In this document: piece after piece, positions 1 through 11,970 of the stretch
How the letters are laid out: each line of letters starts with the position of its first letter
Numbering within the stretch: the first letter of the stretch is position 1
Assembly (NCBI GenBank): GCA_013115145.1
Contig: JAAPAO010000073.1
Location: 6,199-70,198, forward strand
Source of the DNA: Perkinsus chesapeaki
Taxonomy: Eukaryota > Perkinsozoa > Perkinsida > Perkinsidae
Length of the DNA stretch: 64,000 bases
Reading direction: 5' to 3'
Program-made: the position numbers and the translations under genes
The notes under the pieces: model-generated
Databases searched by the model: none
Told to the model about the DNA's origin: nothing
What the model saw: only the letters and a program-made list of their open reading frames with translations

Positions 1-236
1 TTGGAGTCAAGGCTTTGTTGATAACGCTTCCCGTTAGCTACTCCTGTCTCACGTGACGTCAGCTTGGAGTCAAGTCTTTGTTGATAACGCTTCCCGTTAG
101 CTACTCCTGTCTCACGTGACGTCAGCTTGGAGTCAAGTCTTTGTTGATAACGCTTCCCGTTAGCTACTCCTGCCTCACGTGACGTCAGCTTGGAGTCAAG
201 TCTTTGTTGATAACGCTTCCCGTTAGCTACTCCTGT
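1..236. repeat. 63-bp tandem repeat, about 3.7 copies
   Basis: Units begin at 1, 64, 127 and 190; the fourth stops after 47 nt. Copies differ by only one or two bases. Each full unit ends with overlapping palindromes CACGTG and TGACGTCA, the consensus cores of E-box and CRE/ATF sites. The array runs off the left edge, so its full length is unknown. It could be a satellite fragment or a repeated regulatory block. Confidence 0.95.
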
Positions 237-874
237 TACAGCAGTATTGGTCTAGATTGTGTATTGTCAATGAAACCTCCCCTTTCTACGCGCTGATTGT
301 CTCTGACAAATACTGCGCTCTTGCGTTTGTAACATTAAGTTTAACTAACCGCATTTCCGTTATTATTCCTTTCGCGATTATCAGGCACTCTAGCTCTGTG
401 CGTTTGACATGTTTGCATGTGAAAGCCACGCAGTTTACGGTTACATTGATACGCGCTTCAGCGAGGAAAGCTTGAAAGAGTGGTCTCGCTAAGGTAGCCC
501 TGGCATTTCATGTGCACCCGGGACGGGACCAGCGGTAGAGTAAATCGAAGAGGATGCACCGGGTTCCTTAAAGGAGAGAGTGAATGAATTCGTCTAACAA
601 CACTAATAACCACGTATCCATTTCGTGGGTGACTTTTAAGCTATAGGAGATCGGCTTTGTGCTAGTTATTCAAGTACAAACATAGCAAGCGGGCAGAGTA
701 AGGCAAACAGCAACGTTCCTCGTTTGCGATTGTTCGTTCGGTTTCCGGGCGAAGATACTCCTTCTCATATATGAAGGGAACACGACAAGGTGCGGTAACG
801 AAAAAAGAACCACAGCGCATGAGCGACCAGGCTGCTTTTGAATCGATGACGAGTATAGTCTATACTTGGCGCAA
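237..874. other. Non-coding stretch, nothing recognised
   Basis: No open frame here has a recognisable protein family or splice-consistent extension. It lies 3' of the minus-strand GAMT-like gene, so it should include that gene's 3' end. I see no tRNA or hairpin array. Confidence 0.5.
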
Positions 875-1802
875 TCACTTGTACAGAACTGGTATTAACG
901 CTTCTTTATGCTCGTAGTACTCACACCCCTGAAGAACGCTCGATAACGTGTGGCAGCAGGGGACTACCTCATCAGGAGTGACAGGGAATACCCGGAATGG
1001 TTTGATCCCGGCATCCTTAAACCCACATGAACGAATATGAGGTAACTGCGTCTTCTCCCACAACTCCTCCCAGGTGTCATATTCTCCTACGAATAAGATG
1101 CTCATGCATTAGTAGAAAGCGAACGCCACCTTTTAGAACGCCGATAGAGGTAAGGTTACAATAAGTGAGGATTCCCCCTGGTTTGAGAACCCTGTATGCC
1201 TGAAATGACCGTACTTAGAGAAAACTCGAACTAAGCGACATACCTCTTTAATAAACTTGAACTGGTGAGTATGTTGCTCCTCTTTATCGTGTGGGTAAGT
1301 ATCGTAAAGAATACCATCAATACTGTTGTCGGGGAGCGTCGCGACTACTTCGCTGGCGAGCCCAAGCATGGGCGTGACCTTGTGTGGAGCTCGGGCAGCA
1401 AAAGCCTGAATCCTTCTATTGAGGCATACATTCCCACAGTTGAGGTACCTCGAGCCTTTTAAAAACGTCTTTATTGGCCTCTATGATAACATGTTCATCT
1501 ATTTCATGCTTCTGAACAGCACTCGCGGAGAGGCCAAGACCAAACCCCAGCTCGAGGACTTTGCCACCATTAGATGTGGCTACCTCTGCAAGGGCGTGCA
1601 TGTATGGTGCCTGTTGAAGAACACTTGTAGACGGTTTGTACTCAAACCAGTAGCCGAGGCTCACCTCCCACTTCTGCATAACAGGATGACCGTCGATATC
1701 GAGCCTGTCACCGTTGAACTCCTCATGGATGTCTGCCCAATCCTGAGCATCACTTGCCTCGTGCAACCCGTCATAACCCGCATGTGGCATCGGAGGGGCC
1801 AT
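875..1802 (-). CDS. Guanidinoacetate N-methyltransferase-like (GAMT)
   Basis: GAMT transfers a methyl group from SAM to guanidinoacetate to make creatine in the cytosol. Four exons on the minus strand join in frame: 1449-1802, 1244-1405, 1130-1199 and 875-1086, giving 265 codons, close to the usual family length. Introns are 43, 44 and 43 nt and all GT-AG. Visible family features: HPVMQKWE near the N-terminus, the SAM-binding glycine loop [34 protein letters not shown] and HTHQFKFIK in the catalytic half, [14 protein letters not shown], and a conserved C-terminal [16 protein letters not shown]. The start is the first ATG in exon 1. It could instead be a related N-methyltransferase, because GAMT-like folds occur in protists that may not make creatine, but the match runs along the whole length. 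Confidence 0.85.
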
Positions 1803-2412
1803 AATAACAAGGTGGAAGAACGGTAAAAGAAAAAGCTTCTCAGGTGACTAAGCTCCGAGTTACGGCCACAGTGAACTTCATACATTAAGGCGAAACGCAT
1901 AAGCGAACGGCAACACACGACATGAAGCTCATACCGCTTGAGCCGTGTGTGTCGTTATTGCTGACAGTAGCAGAATGCGCTCTCTTTCGAACTTGATATC
2001 CCTCGTGATAGTGATGAGAAGTTCGCAGTTTGGTAAGGGTAGGCCGAGAAAAGGAGTCCTATATGTAAGCGGGCGCTACCAGAGCGGGCCGTACACTCGA
2101 AGATACATAATAATGTGTCTAATATAATAAATCACATAATGAATTCGAGTGCTTCTTGACGCACGCGTTCATATCAACTGCGGCGCAGTTACTGCGTATG
2201 CGTGCAAAGATACTGTGTGCTGCTGGCCAGAATTATAGTGCGATTTTCCCCTAGCAAACTTCACCTCTCGACTCGGGACACGAAGTCAACCATCATGGAA
2301 ACTTTGACATCATTGGGACATGCTCTGAGCTGCGATATTGGCTATGTGTCCCCTTCCCGGAGGAAATACAGGTATGCTGATCATCACCATTGATGGTGGT
2401 GCCTACTCAAAG
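1803..2412. other. Intergenic, nothing supported
   Basis: This separates the start of the GAMT-like gene from the 3' end of the giant minus-strand gene. Short plus-strand frames exist, but none extends through plausible splice sites or resembles a family. The GAMT promoter should lie at the left side. Confidence 0.5.
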
Positions 2413-3496
2413 CTATACCAGCGCTCCACTTAACCTTAAGATTGCTCCGACCTGGGTAACCTCATCCTCTTTTGTACACGTGCTGCTGCAGCCATCGCCA
2501 TCGTAAACGTTACCATCGTCACATTCCTCTGCTGGGCGATCAATTACTCCGTCCCCACATCGCACTCCTCGGCAAGGGCCTGTGTTCCCGAGGCGGAGGC
2601 GTATTCGACAGAGCAACCTCTGAGCACACCTGTTTGAGGACTGCATACGTAGTTGCTTTCCACCATGCAATTCGAGCTGCATCCATCACCATTAAATCTA
2701 ATAATACGTATACAAAGAGAAGGCTCGACAGCACCTGTTGCCGTCATCGCATTCCTCATTTCCGCGACGAAAGCCATCGCCGCACTCAGCGCGACATACA
2801 GAAGAATTGTCAACTGAAGAGTACGATCGCCGACAATCTTTTAGCGACGTCTACCGAGGCTATTTCGGCATGTCCATCCTTGCTCAATTGTACACGAGCC
2901 CGAGCAGCCATCACCGCCCACTGTGTTGCCATCGTCACAGGTCTCGGAGGGATCCACTACCACCGAATCGCCACACACGGGAAGGCAACTGTATCTGCGA
3001 CTATGACTCTCGATGCTGAAGTTAGGAGGGGGCCCGACCTCGTGGGATCGGAAGTGTTGAGGTAACCGCACTGCCAACCGGTTTCAATTTCACCTGATTG
3101 GCGTGCTATTCAAGACGATATCCAAGCGATTGACCTCACATGAAGAACTGCAACCATCACCATTCGCTGTGTTCCCATCTTCACATTCTTCGATGCCTTC
3201 CGCCAGTTTCCCATCGCCGCAAAGTATCCGGGAACATACAGATGGCGAACTCGAGTTTCCTTCTGCCATAATGATACGATGACAGTTTCCGCCCCCCACC
3301 ATCAAGGTTTACTGTTGCAGGTCCACCCGGGTTCGGGCTCGCATTGGCTAGTGCAGCCGCTACCAGGAATGGCACCAGTATCACACGTCTCAAAGAAGCT
3401 ATCTAGCATGCTGTTTGGACAGTTTGCCGACTCGTTGCAAGGCAGCAACTGGTCCAACCCCGAGGCATAGAGTGGGATCGAGCAGTCCATCGGCAC
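2413..3496 (-). other. DUF4215 cysteine-rich repeat block
   Basis: At least four repeats of the form CGDG-x-(E)ECDDGN-x-GDGCSxxC-x-E-x-W/YxC are spread over several exons: CGDGVIDRPAEECDDGN, CGDSVVVDPSETCDDGN, CGDGKLAEGIEECEDGN, and a degenerate FETCDTGAIPGSGC. Another one (GESCSDGNLVDGDGCS) lies at about 5690-5770. The family is known from Myxococcus and many protist surface proteins, where disulphides stabilise small extracellular modules. The block forms the C-terminus of the giant minus-strand gene. Confidence 0.85.
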
Positions 3497-6400
3497 CTAG
3501 GCCAAGCACTATGAGATATCAACGTCCCAACCGGCTGACATCAGTGGTATAGGTCTGCACCACAGCGCCGTTTACAGTGACCCTAGTGCCGTTAAATGTG
3601 TCTACAGCTCCTCCATCAAAGTCAATGGCGAGCTTTAGAGACTGAGAAAATTCACCAACATACGAGGGCGCTCGGAAAGTAGCCTTACCCCAAGAGGATC
3701 GTAGATTTCTTCGTAGAGACAGTCACCGCCAGTCCTATCCGACTCATCTGGCACAGGTGACCATAAACGGAAGGCGCTAACACTACCACTAAGGCTTGTG
3801 GCGATCAGTGTTGTATCTGATAGAACCGTGGGTAGCTTTGTCTGCTGGAATTGAGGGCAACACGGCAGTGAAATTGCGAGCCCGCGAATATTATACGCAC
3901 GGTTCTACTTTCAGAGACAGCCGTGTTGTTTTCAACCTTTGACAGGCACAGTCCTTCAGTTTGTCGTAACCCAAACTCGCTCTTGATGATGACGTCTATC
4001 CGAGCTAGGTCTCTATGGTTGCACCAAACGTTACTGCTTGCTGGTCCGTGCTCTAGAAGCCGCAGGTGATACCAGGTGCCAGTCCGAAGAGCTAGGTCAG
4101 TCAACCTAACGCTCTGTCCTCCATAATGGAGCAGCAATGTGAGGTTGGCATCCAGTACCAGGGCGACATCTTTCGTTGAGAACACCGTACCTTCCACGTC
4201 GGAATTCCAATGCTGTGTCATGAAGAAACGAGCCCACCGCTTCCAGTAGAACTGTGATCGGGGTCAAGCTTCAACCACATCTCCATGAGAAAGCTTTCAT
4301 TTACTGGCGGGACGAGATCAGCCTTGATGTACATCGCTGGGCTCAACCTGAACGGAAAGGCCCTCTCGGAATCGGCTCTAGCCATCCAGTGGCCGAACCT
4401 GAGCGATCTGTGGCGAGGGCGCCAGCCTTTCCCACCATCATCGGCCCTCCATGCTCGGCTCACACCTATTATCGCTCCTAAGGTTGGGATCGAAATAGAC
4501 TCGATGATAAGACTTCAGAAGTATGGCCTTACTGCTCCCTTTGGGCACGCTCTGAGTTGAGTTCATCCATGCAGTTTGAATATCACCCGAGCCGTCTAAA
4601 TCCCTACCAACACTCGGTACTATGCAGATTTGAGGAAAGGGGAGCATCAAGCTATCTCGAAGTCTGATTGCCTAGAGCCAACGGGGTGTAGTGTAAACTC
4701 ACATTGTCAATTGAAATGTCGAAGGAGGGGCTATCGCAGCCTCATTGCCGAAGTAAGTGACATTTACCCATGTAACAACGGCCCTGGGCCTCTTCAGCGC
4801 TGTGTTTTCATCAAGAAGCTGGAACCTACCAATAGACCCGGATCCGTGATAATAGGAAGGATAAACCGAGCTCACGTTATCCGCGCGTCGGGCCTATTTC
4901 TGGTGCTGTCTATGTCAGTCCAGAAGACCGATATCCTCTTGTGTTCGTAATGTCTCTCCAGAGAGACTTCCTCTCCAGACAGGTCAGGGGATGAGAAGGT
5001 AACGAAACCGTTGGCGCTCACGTAGGCACCGCTGTACACGTCGTCGTAGAACCTACGAGCAGGAGTTACGGGAAAAGTATCAGAAACACAAAAGGGGATT
5101 CGAACATCATACTTCACTGTATGAATGCGGTCAACTTACCTGAACTCGTGAGCACCAAACGAGATCCACTCATAATCGCTCCCCTCTGAAGAAGAAGATG
5201 ACCGTGCTGGGGTAGCCGAGCGGGGAACGGTGCCAAGCAAGTAGGGAGCTTCAACCCACCTTCGTCGACGTATCCAACCCGGAGTGGCCTTAGCCATCTT
5301 GGTGGCTCGTTTGGCAAGTGATAATACTGGGGCTCGGTTAGGCACGGGATGTACCGCACCACGCTGCCTGAAGAATTAAACATCTTCAATGAGCCACACC
5401 ATTGCTGAATCATGGGCACATATATGTGAGAGGCCTGACGAAGTTGTTTCTGAGCTCACCATTGAGATCCCTATCCTGCCGCAACCACATCCGCCTGTTA
5501 GACAGGTTTTTAGTCTGGTGTACTTCCTGGCTCGAGTAGCCTTCGAGAACAACTATAGGGTCGGGACCAAAATCGCGGCATGTGTGCCGCTGTGTGGGGT
5601 ACACTGTGGGATCGTACCTAAGCAACACTCGAACTATGGTCTGCGTGCGCGGAAATCATCCTCACAGTAAGTAGCATAGATATCCAGGTTCCACGAGCCC
5701 ATCATGAGAGCAACCGTCACCATCAACGAGATTCCCATCGGAGCAGCTCTCACCCAGACCGACGATTGAGAAGGGACGAGGTACCTAGCACATAATCCCC
5801 CTGGTTGGTGGAATGGGCGAGGGGTCAACCCCATGGACCGTAGGCCAACGACGCCTGGCTCCGGCTATCTCACCCTCGCTGAACCATCGGCCCCGATACT
5901 TCCCTTTTCCAATAGCCTGCGAACTCGCGATCGGCCCGAAGCTGAAACACCCCATAAAAGGAGATCTAGGCTATACTACAACTTGAAACCAGCTGCCACT
6001 TGCTGCTAAATGAGCAGTGTCAGTAACAACTTATTATACACGACACCGTTTCAAGAGGTTAACAGAAGTCGAGCCCACCTGAACGGTTGAATGCCATGAG
6101 ATAAGAACCCTCGGTAACTGTATTATCACCCAGCCATTGATACAGCTCTGAAGGAAACACATTGACAGCATGCTTATCGGGCTTAAGTATAGCTACCAGT
6201 ATAGTCTCCTAAGGTGTTAGTGATCGTGAAGGCGAGTTGACGATCGAGCTCCAGGATCCCGGCGAGCCAGACGTCCTTAGCGGTAGAGCTGCCGAGAAAG
6301 CACATCAATGTCTCCTTCATTGTACGCATTAATAAATATTGCTCACCTTTCTCCGGTGGAGTTGATAACCAGTAGTATCGGAGGATTGCCCGCGATCTCT

Positions 6401-9400
6401 AGAGTAGCATTCTGGAGGCTGTCGGGCATAACGGTTCCTTGCATATCCACCCATATAAATATAGAACCTGGGAGCCCGGTGGCATGCAGTGGTGCTACCA
6501 CTAAGATTGGCTGGAACAATTTACAGGAATTAAGTGGCTGTGTCTCGCATAAAGGCTTTCCGTGCACGGTGAGAGTCTCAATTCTTCCGACATCATGCGC
6601 ATCTCTAGAGAGTGTAACGGTTAAGCTGTGCCCTTGAGCACATACAGGCCTATTGTAGTATCTAAGGGCGGAGGGCAGTAACCGGATGGGCAGAGTAGGA
6701 ATGACTGTGGGGCTCATTGGGCGCTCTGGGCTTACACGTGACAACCGTAAGGGTCTAAGGCATGGATATCAATATCGTCTCCATCCCATTTGAGGGTGAA
6801 CTGCTTCGTAAACTGCATCTGGGTTTGTCTACTGTAGAGGTGCTGGCAGAGAGAAGCTTTCTAGTTATAAATGAACGATTTCCCCACGGCATCAAGCTGC
6901 CCGCTATCCGCCGTTATATCTTCTCCATCTCGCATTAGGTCGTGAACGAAGGTCTTCGGCAGGAATTCTGGATGGTAAAGGTCGATCGCTAAAGCGCTAG
7001 CAGCCGGTGGAACTGCGCCTGCCAAACAGAAAATAATGGAAGACTGGGTCATGAAACATGCGAATGGCATCAACTTACACCACTCTCCGAACACATCGGT
7101 TTTGAGATTTTCCTCGCTCACTGAGGCACCCTCTCCGATGGTTATAGAGATAGTTACCTCTACGTTTGATAACCTCGAACCATTTACGGCCGAGAAAACC
7201 TGCCTATTAGCTCCCCATGGTGAACCAGTTCAGGAGAGTTACCGTGCCGCAGACGAACCTGACCTTCTCGCAAGGAGAACTTGCGACCGGTAACATTCCG
7301 TCGCTCATGATGTTGTATGTGGAGACGTAAGCCTGATAAAATTGCTTCCGGAAGTCCTCAAACTCTGTCATAGCCACCATGAGCTTGGTGATGCCGAGTT
7401 GCTTATGAGATTGGAACTTCGTGACATCCATTTTCGGGTATAGAGGAAGCCAGTAGAGTAGTCCTTCCGATAGTAACTCCTTCATATCGCTGGACGAGCC
7501 AGCTATGCGAAGGCTGGGAGAGCCGCCGAAAAGGTCACCAGAAAAAAGCTGAGGCGTGCTTACACAGTATTGCCGAAACATGGTCACTCACGATATAGCT
7601 GCCATTAGGTTGCATAATAAAATCAGCATCCACTCCGAGAAGCCCACTTGATACAGCAACTACTGCGCACAATATGCCCGCCTCGTCATCGCCATAGTCC
7701 ACGGATATCTAAGGGCTGCCTCATCTTGGGGATTTCGTATAGTCTTAGATAGGCAGTACTCACTTGAAGTGCCCTGGCTTGGTGCCCTAACCGCAACGGC
7801 TCGATTTCTCCGCCGCCAAGACGAGCCGTGAGCCTTACAGCTGGCATTTTTTCCTTGACATGTATCTTCATGTAATACTCGTCCACAATTCTTCCTGAAG
7901 CACTTAAACGAACCAGTACCTACAGTAGGGACCGCTGCCAAGAGTCGCACCTCAGTAAGCCTGCGTAATAGATGGTAACATCTACAAAGGCGTAGTATTA
8001 CTAATACTTCAGGAAACCCACTACTAATACTGTATTAGTAGTGAGTTTCCCCAAGTTCAATCTGTGAACGAAACATTAACTGAACCCTCGCTACTTCACC
8101 TCGTCGGTTCCCCCTCGCCAATCGGCCACGTAACTTAGATGGCGTGCGAGCTCTCCTATAGCGAAGCCCGGGCCACTGACGGCGATTGCTGAAATAGCCG
8201 GCTCTCCGCTAAGAAGGGCCGACAATGGCCCTTGTCCTGTCGCTGGGGTATTATGTGGTTCCAGCAATGTTATATTATAAACCTGCAGGCCAAAGGAGCT
8301 AAGTATGAGAAAAATCGGTCCTACACGCCAGGTCTGACCGCGGTAGCCCTCATCTGAAGGGCCTGTCTGTAGCGACGCTGCAACTTGATCCGGACACCAC
8401 GGAGGGCCGGACACCATGTCTCGAGGGCGTATCTGACTCAACGCGTTACTATTGCACTGACGCTCCTGCGGCTTGAGTGAGATCGTACCGATGCTTCCCT
8501 TAGCTTCAGGTTGTACACAGATCCAGCTTTTAGCTCAGATTGGGCGGTTATAATGATCTCATCTCTGCTATGACGGGAGTTTATGGCCGCCGTTACAGCC
8601 ACCTGGCAATAAAGGTACATTCAAGTCTGGTAAGCTCCTCTTTTGATACTGTTGCGTACGCGGTGGGACTTCGTGGAGGGTTCGTCGGACACGGCTTCCC
8701 AGTACCCATGATCGGCCAAGCTACTGTCAACCGTAACTTCCCAATCAAACCCGAGTGTTATTGTGAACGCTTTTAGCTCAGGTGGACGTACACCGGAGAG
8801 CTTGTTCCCAGGGATGCGTAGGACGCGGAGGCAGTGTCTATGGGAATACGCTTGCCTTTGGGAGGTAGGATATTCAGAGTGTTATTAAGAGGCACCAGCG
8901 GTAACGGTACGGAATTTCATGCGCACCTCGGAGAGAGGTGAGAGGCGGTATCGTCAGAGAGGAATTGGATATATCTGATAGAGCCCTCCGGAACGGTTGG
9001 CAAAGTGAGTCGACCCATTGCTGCAGAAATCTGAACGGATCTTCAAGTAAGAACCCCAGTGGTGATATCTGGGCAAGTGCTCACAGTGAGAGTGACCAGT
9101 TGTTCTCTGGTCGAAGGCACTGAGAAGTAGGGCAGGGTCGGGCAGCTGAGTTGGATCATTGTGGTGTAGACCTGATAGTATCATGGCTCGCATTCACGTG
9201 CATTAGGTATCGACTTCAGGGAAGTTTTCCACGCAATGCCTGTAGGTTGTCTCAGATACCCTTCGAGCCACTGCGAAGTATAAGTACCGGAGCTTACCTC
9301 GAGCTCAATATCAGACACTAATTTAGCAGGTGTGCTGGGACATTCTATGGCGACATCGACAACGACTGGACAACCATTTGGAATGACATTCCGAGCCAGC

Positions 9401-11058
9401 GATTCGTTCAAAGGAACAGAGCATCTCGCACGCCTGTCACCTGAGACAGATGTCACGGATTCTAGATGCGATTCCTCCAACTCACAGGATTGGGAAAACG
9501 TATTGGTTACATCTAGCTCTGTCCCTATGCAGCTGACGTCACTCGCATTGGTCTGTATACTGTCACCCTGAGCCTTGGCATTGAGTACTCCAAAATATAA
9601 CTCGCCTCGCTCACTCCTTGATGAAAACCCTTCATAGTCGCGTGGAGTATAGTCATACCAGCCTCCTCGATACAGACCGTTGATCCAAACCCACCGGTGG
9701 TCATGATAGATTCTGTACCTACAGTGAGGATACATGTTCACAGCATGTGGGGCCTACATAGACCGGTGTAGGTGGATGAGCCCACCCAAATGCTACTAGC
9801 ATTGCAGCCTCTCAGTACGAGCTGAGTCTCTAGGTTATGGTCGGTTACGTGTGTGAGACATAGGCCTGTTAGAAATGTCAAACAAGCGAACTGCGGGCAA
9901 TTGCACCGGAATGCGATGCTGGAGCTAAGAGGCATCCTCTGGTACATCCACCTTGAAGAGTGTCTATAACCTAGAGTTGCTGCTGCATCTAGCACCACAA
10001 CGACTTAACGTTACTTTGAATTCACTGCAAGCTATCCGGCTTGAAGTTACCTCGGCCTTGAGGACGGTGTCTGTTAGGGCTAGGCAACCATCGCCTGAGT
10101 AAGATACCATGTGATTGCATAGCGGGGTCGTGTCCCTGTACCGAAAGACGAATCACCACTTTTCACTTGGAGAGTAACGCCATCATCACCAGCATCAAAC
10201 GACCGATCGTTCAGATCTATTCCCAGCGTGAGAGATTCAGTTCCTGAAGAATGAGCCCGTCTTATATCTTTGATTAAAGAGGCTTTCAGGCCCCCACCAT
10301 TGACGTGAATTTCAAGTTCTGCTTGAGTGCGATCTAGCGTTGCCCCTGTGTAGCCATAGCCCGGAGCTAATAGGTCTTCATCAGCGTTCAACAAAAGTAC
10401 TGTAGCTGCAGCTTTTTCTTCGACTTCACCGGCTGCATGCATCCACTAGGTATTCAATCGTCCATTGCGACATCTTACATTCGTCTCCGCACCCAAAGGA
10501 GACCGTGTCTTCACCGACGAATGCATCCATGTCACTAGGCCGAAGAAAGGCTAGTTCCAAAAGGTTGAGTATCTACTAGATACTGAATCTAGGAACTATA
10601 TACTATCTAGTATTGGCTAGATCAGAGCTGACCCTGTGCTGGCGGCATGGAGATTCCCCGGTAGGAGTGTTCCGGGAGCTGGAGCGAGCTATTACTTCTT
10701 CACGTGATTCCGGCTCTAATAGACTGTTGTTGTAACTCCACTCGGTTGAGCCGCCTTCTTTCGTAGCTTGAGCGAAGGCACAGTGACTGCAGCTCACCTG
10801 GAGCGACAGCTCTCCGGAAACTGAACTGCGAAGAGGTGGTGACACCTTAATGCTCGAGCAGCTCGAGAATGTGACTGTGTCGTTGAGGATCTCTGATAAA
10901 CGAATCCCACTGAGGGAATTGCGCGACGTAAAGTGGACTCCACCAACTGCCTGTTTTGGAGTTGGTCCCTTGTCTAGAATGAGTATTGGCGGCAGATCCC
11001 CACCAGAGACCGCGGCGAGGGTAGCGAACAAAAGTAGCATTAATAAGCTGAGGCACCG
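2413..11058 (-). CDS. Giant secreted multidomain protein with DUF4215 repeats (possibly two genes)
   Basis: The minus-strand exons start with a clear signal peptide (RCLSLLMLLLFATLAAV) at 11058 and end at the stop at 2413. The N-terminal half shows beta-rich extrac­ellular-looking sequence I cannot name. Around 4872-5117 there is a nidogen-like stretch (FYDDVYSGAYVSANGFVTF), at 3805-4463 a LamG/concanavalin-like jellyroll, and at 5.7 kb and 2413-3496 cysteine-rich DUF4215 repeats. One junction I checked: the intron starting after CSPQTG (about 50 nt, GT-AG) joins exactly to PCRGVRCGDG. The stop at 8091 could end a first gene. However, splicing from GGTDE (about 8103) to VLVRLSASGRIV (about 7931) keeps phase, so I favour one gene. 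The role is probably a secreted or surface adhesive protein. Many exon borders remain unresolved. Confidence 0.55.
3805..4463 (-). other. LamG/concanavalin-like jellyroll exons
   Basis: The two minus-strand exons read PVNESFLMEMWLKLDP followed by STKDVALVLDANLTLLLHY and LRTGTWYHLRLLEHGP. This is the typical order of a LamG-like jellyroll (EMWLK entry strand, TGTWYHL strand). It sits between the nidogen-like part and the DUF4215 block of the giant secreted protein. The ligand is unknown. Confidence 0.55.
8012..8050. repeat. Near-perfect 19-nt inverted repeat
   Basis: Arms 8012-8030 and 8032-8050 are reverse complements except for one mismatch, with a one-base spacer. A smaller palindrome (AGTATTA-C-TAATACT) sits next to it at 7994-8008. 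Either this is intergenic between two secreted-protein genes or it lies in a long intron of one gene. Confidence 0.9.
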
Positions 11059-11134
11059 CATGGTAAGCAACTTGCCAACTCAACGAATGCCACACACGTA
11101 CACATAACACAAGTTTCATACTGCAATACAGTAT

Positions 11135-11192
11135 GAGAAAAACGTTTTAGTTAATATGCAGTTATTGCGTATTAACTAAAACCGTTTTTCTC
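11135..11192. repeat. 25-nt inverted repeat upstream of the giant gene
   Basis: Arms 11135-11159 and 11167-11192 pair with one mismatch and one inserted base around a 7-nt loop. A 7-bp hairpin (CATACTG/CAGTATG) lies next to it at 11118-11136. The repeat sits about 80 bp upstream of the giant gene's ATG and just past the end of the next minus-strand gene, so it could be a terminator-like structure, a promoter element or a small foldback element. Confidence 0.9.
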
Positions 11193-11484
11193 CGTTACAG
11201 CTCGAGTTGCCTCAGTCGAACTACTCGACGGCGCTATAACTATCCGAATGACCTATGTACAAGGGGCTTGGATGATCCTTCGAGAAGGGATGGGGTAGCC
11301 AATGCTCGGATGCAGTGCCCCGACATCGTCACCACTACAATCTGCTATCTGTCGACGCCCGGCGTCGAAGCTCTACAAGTTATCCAAACCTTGTCAAACA
11401 GGAGTAGGGTACTCAAGTACTGAGTCGCATTATCCGTCAGCGATGGCCATTAAACCGTTATGTCTTCCGTTCGATTTGAAGTGA

Positions 11485-11970
11485 TCACCAGGTTGCGCTA
11501 ACTGAGACACTAGCAATCATTCCTTTCACCCGCTGAATGCTGGTGGATCCACGTGAGGAATCCGTTCCGAGTTCCACCACTAGTTTGCCGAGCGAACTGA
11601 ATAAACGCCTAAAAGAATAGCTGAGATCGGAGCTCCACGGGGCCCGCACAAACCGCATTGGGCGCCAGGCGCTAATGGAGGCGCGCCGTCTCTCCATAGT
11701 AGTTACTCTCACCATGCTAAACCATGGTACACTGATGTTTTGTACTTCCTTCACAGTCATATCATTGGATACATGCCTCTTAGTTCAATTGTATATCCCA
11801 GTGATGGTGAAGTTATCCAGAATGCGAGGTGGTCTCCAAGAAACCTGGCTCCTGGAATCTTCTGTTATGAAGGCCAGCATAAGAGAGTGACCCACGGGGA
11901 GGGTAATGCCGAAGTGCCGTAGAGGACAACAAAGCGACACTAACACGAGAACAGCAAGGTAGACAGGCAT
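11485..11970 (-). CDS. Small secreted protein, unknown family
   Basis: The protein begins with a good signal peptide (MPVYLAVLVLVSLCCPL). An intron after the residues SRSQ (gttt...ctaag, about 61 nt) joins in phase to RHVSNDMTVKEVQNISVPW and reads on to a stop at 11485. The C-terminal half is arginine- and serine-rich. I do not recognise a family. It lies immediately upstream of, and on the same strand as, the giant secreted gene, separated from it by a large inverted repeat, and could be its diverged partner or a remnant of a 5' exon set. Confidence 0.4.

Noticed and set aside
2472-3065. Long plus-strand frame opposite the cysteine repeats
   Set aside because: It is the antisense shadow of the DUF4215 exons, whose repeat pattern and splice joints are on the minus strand.
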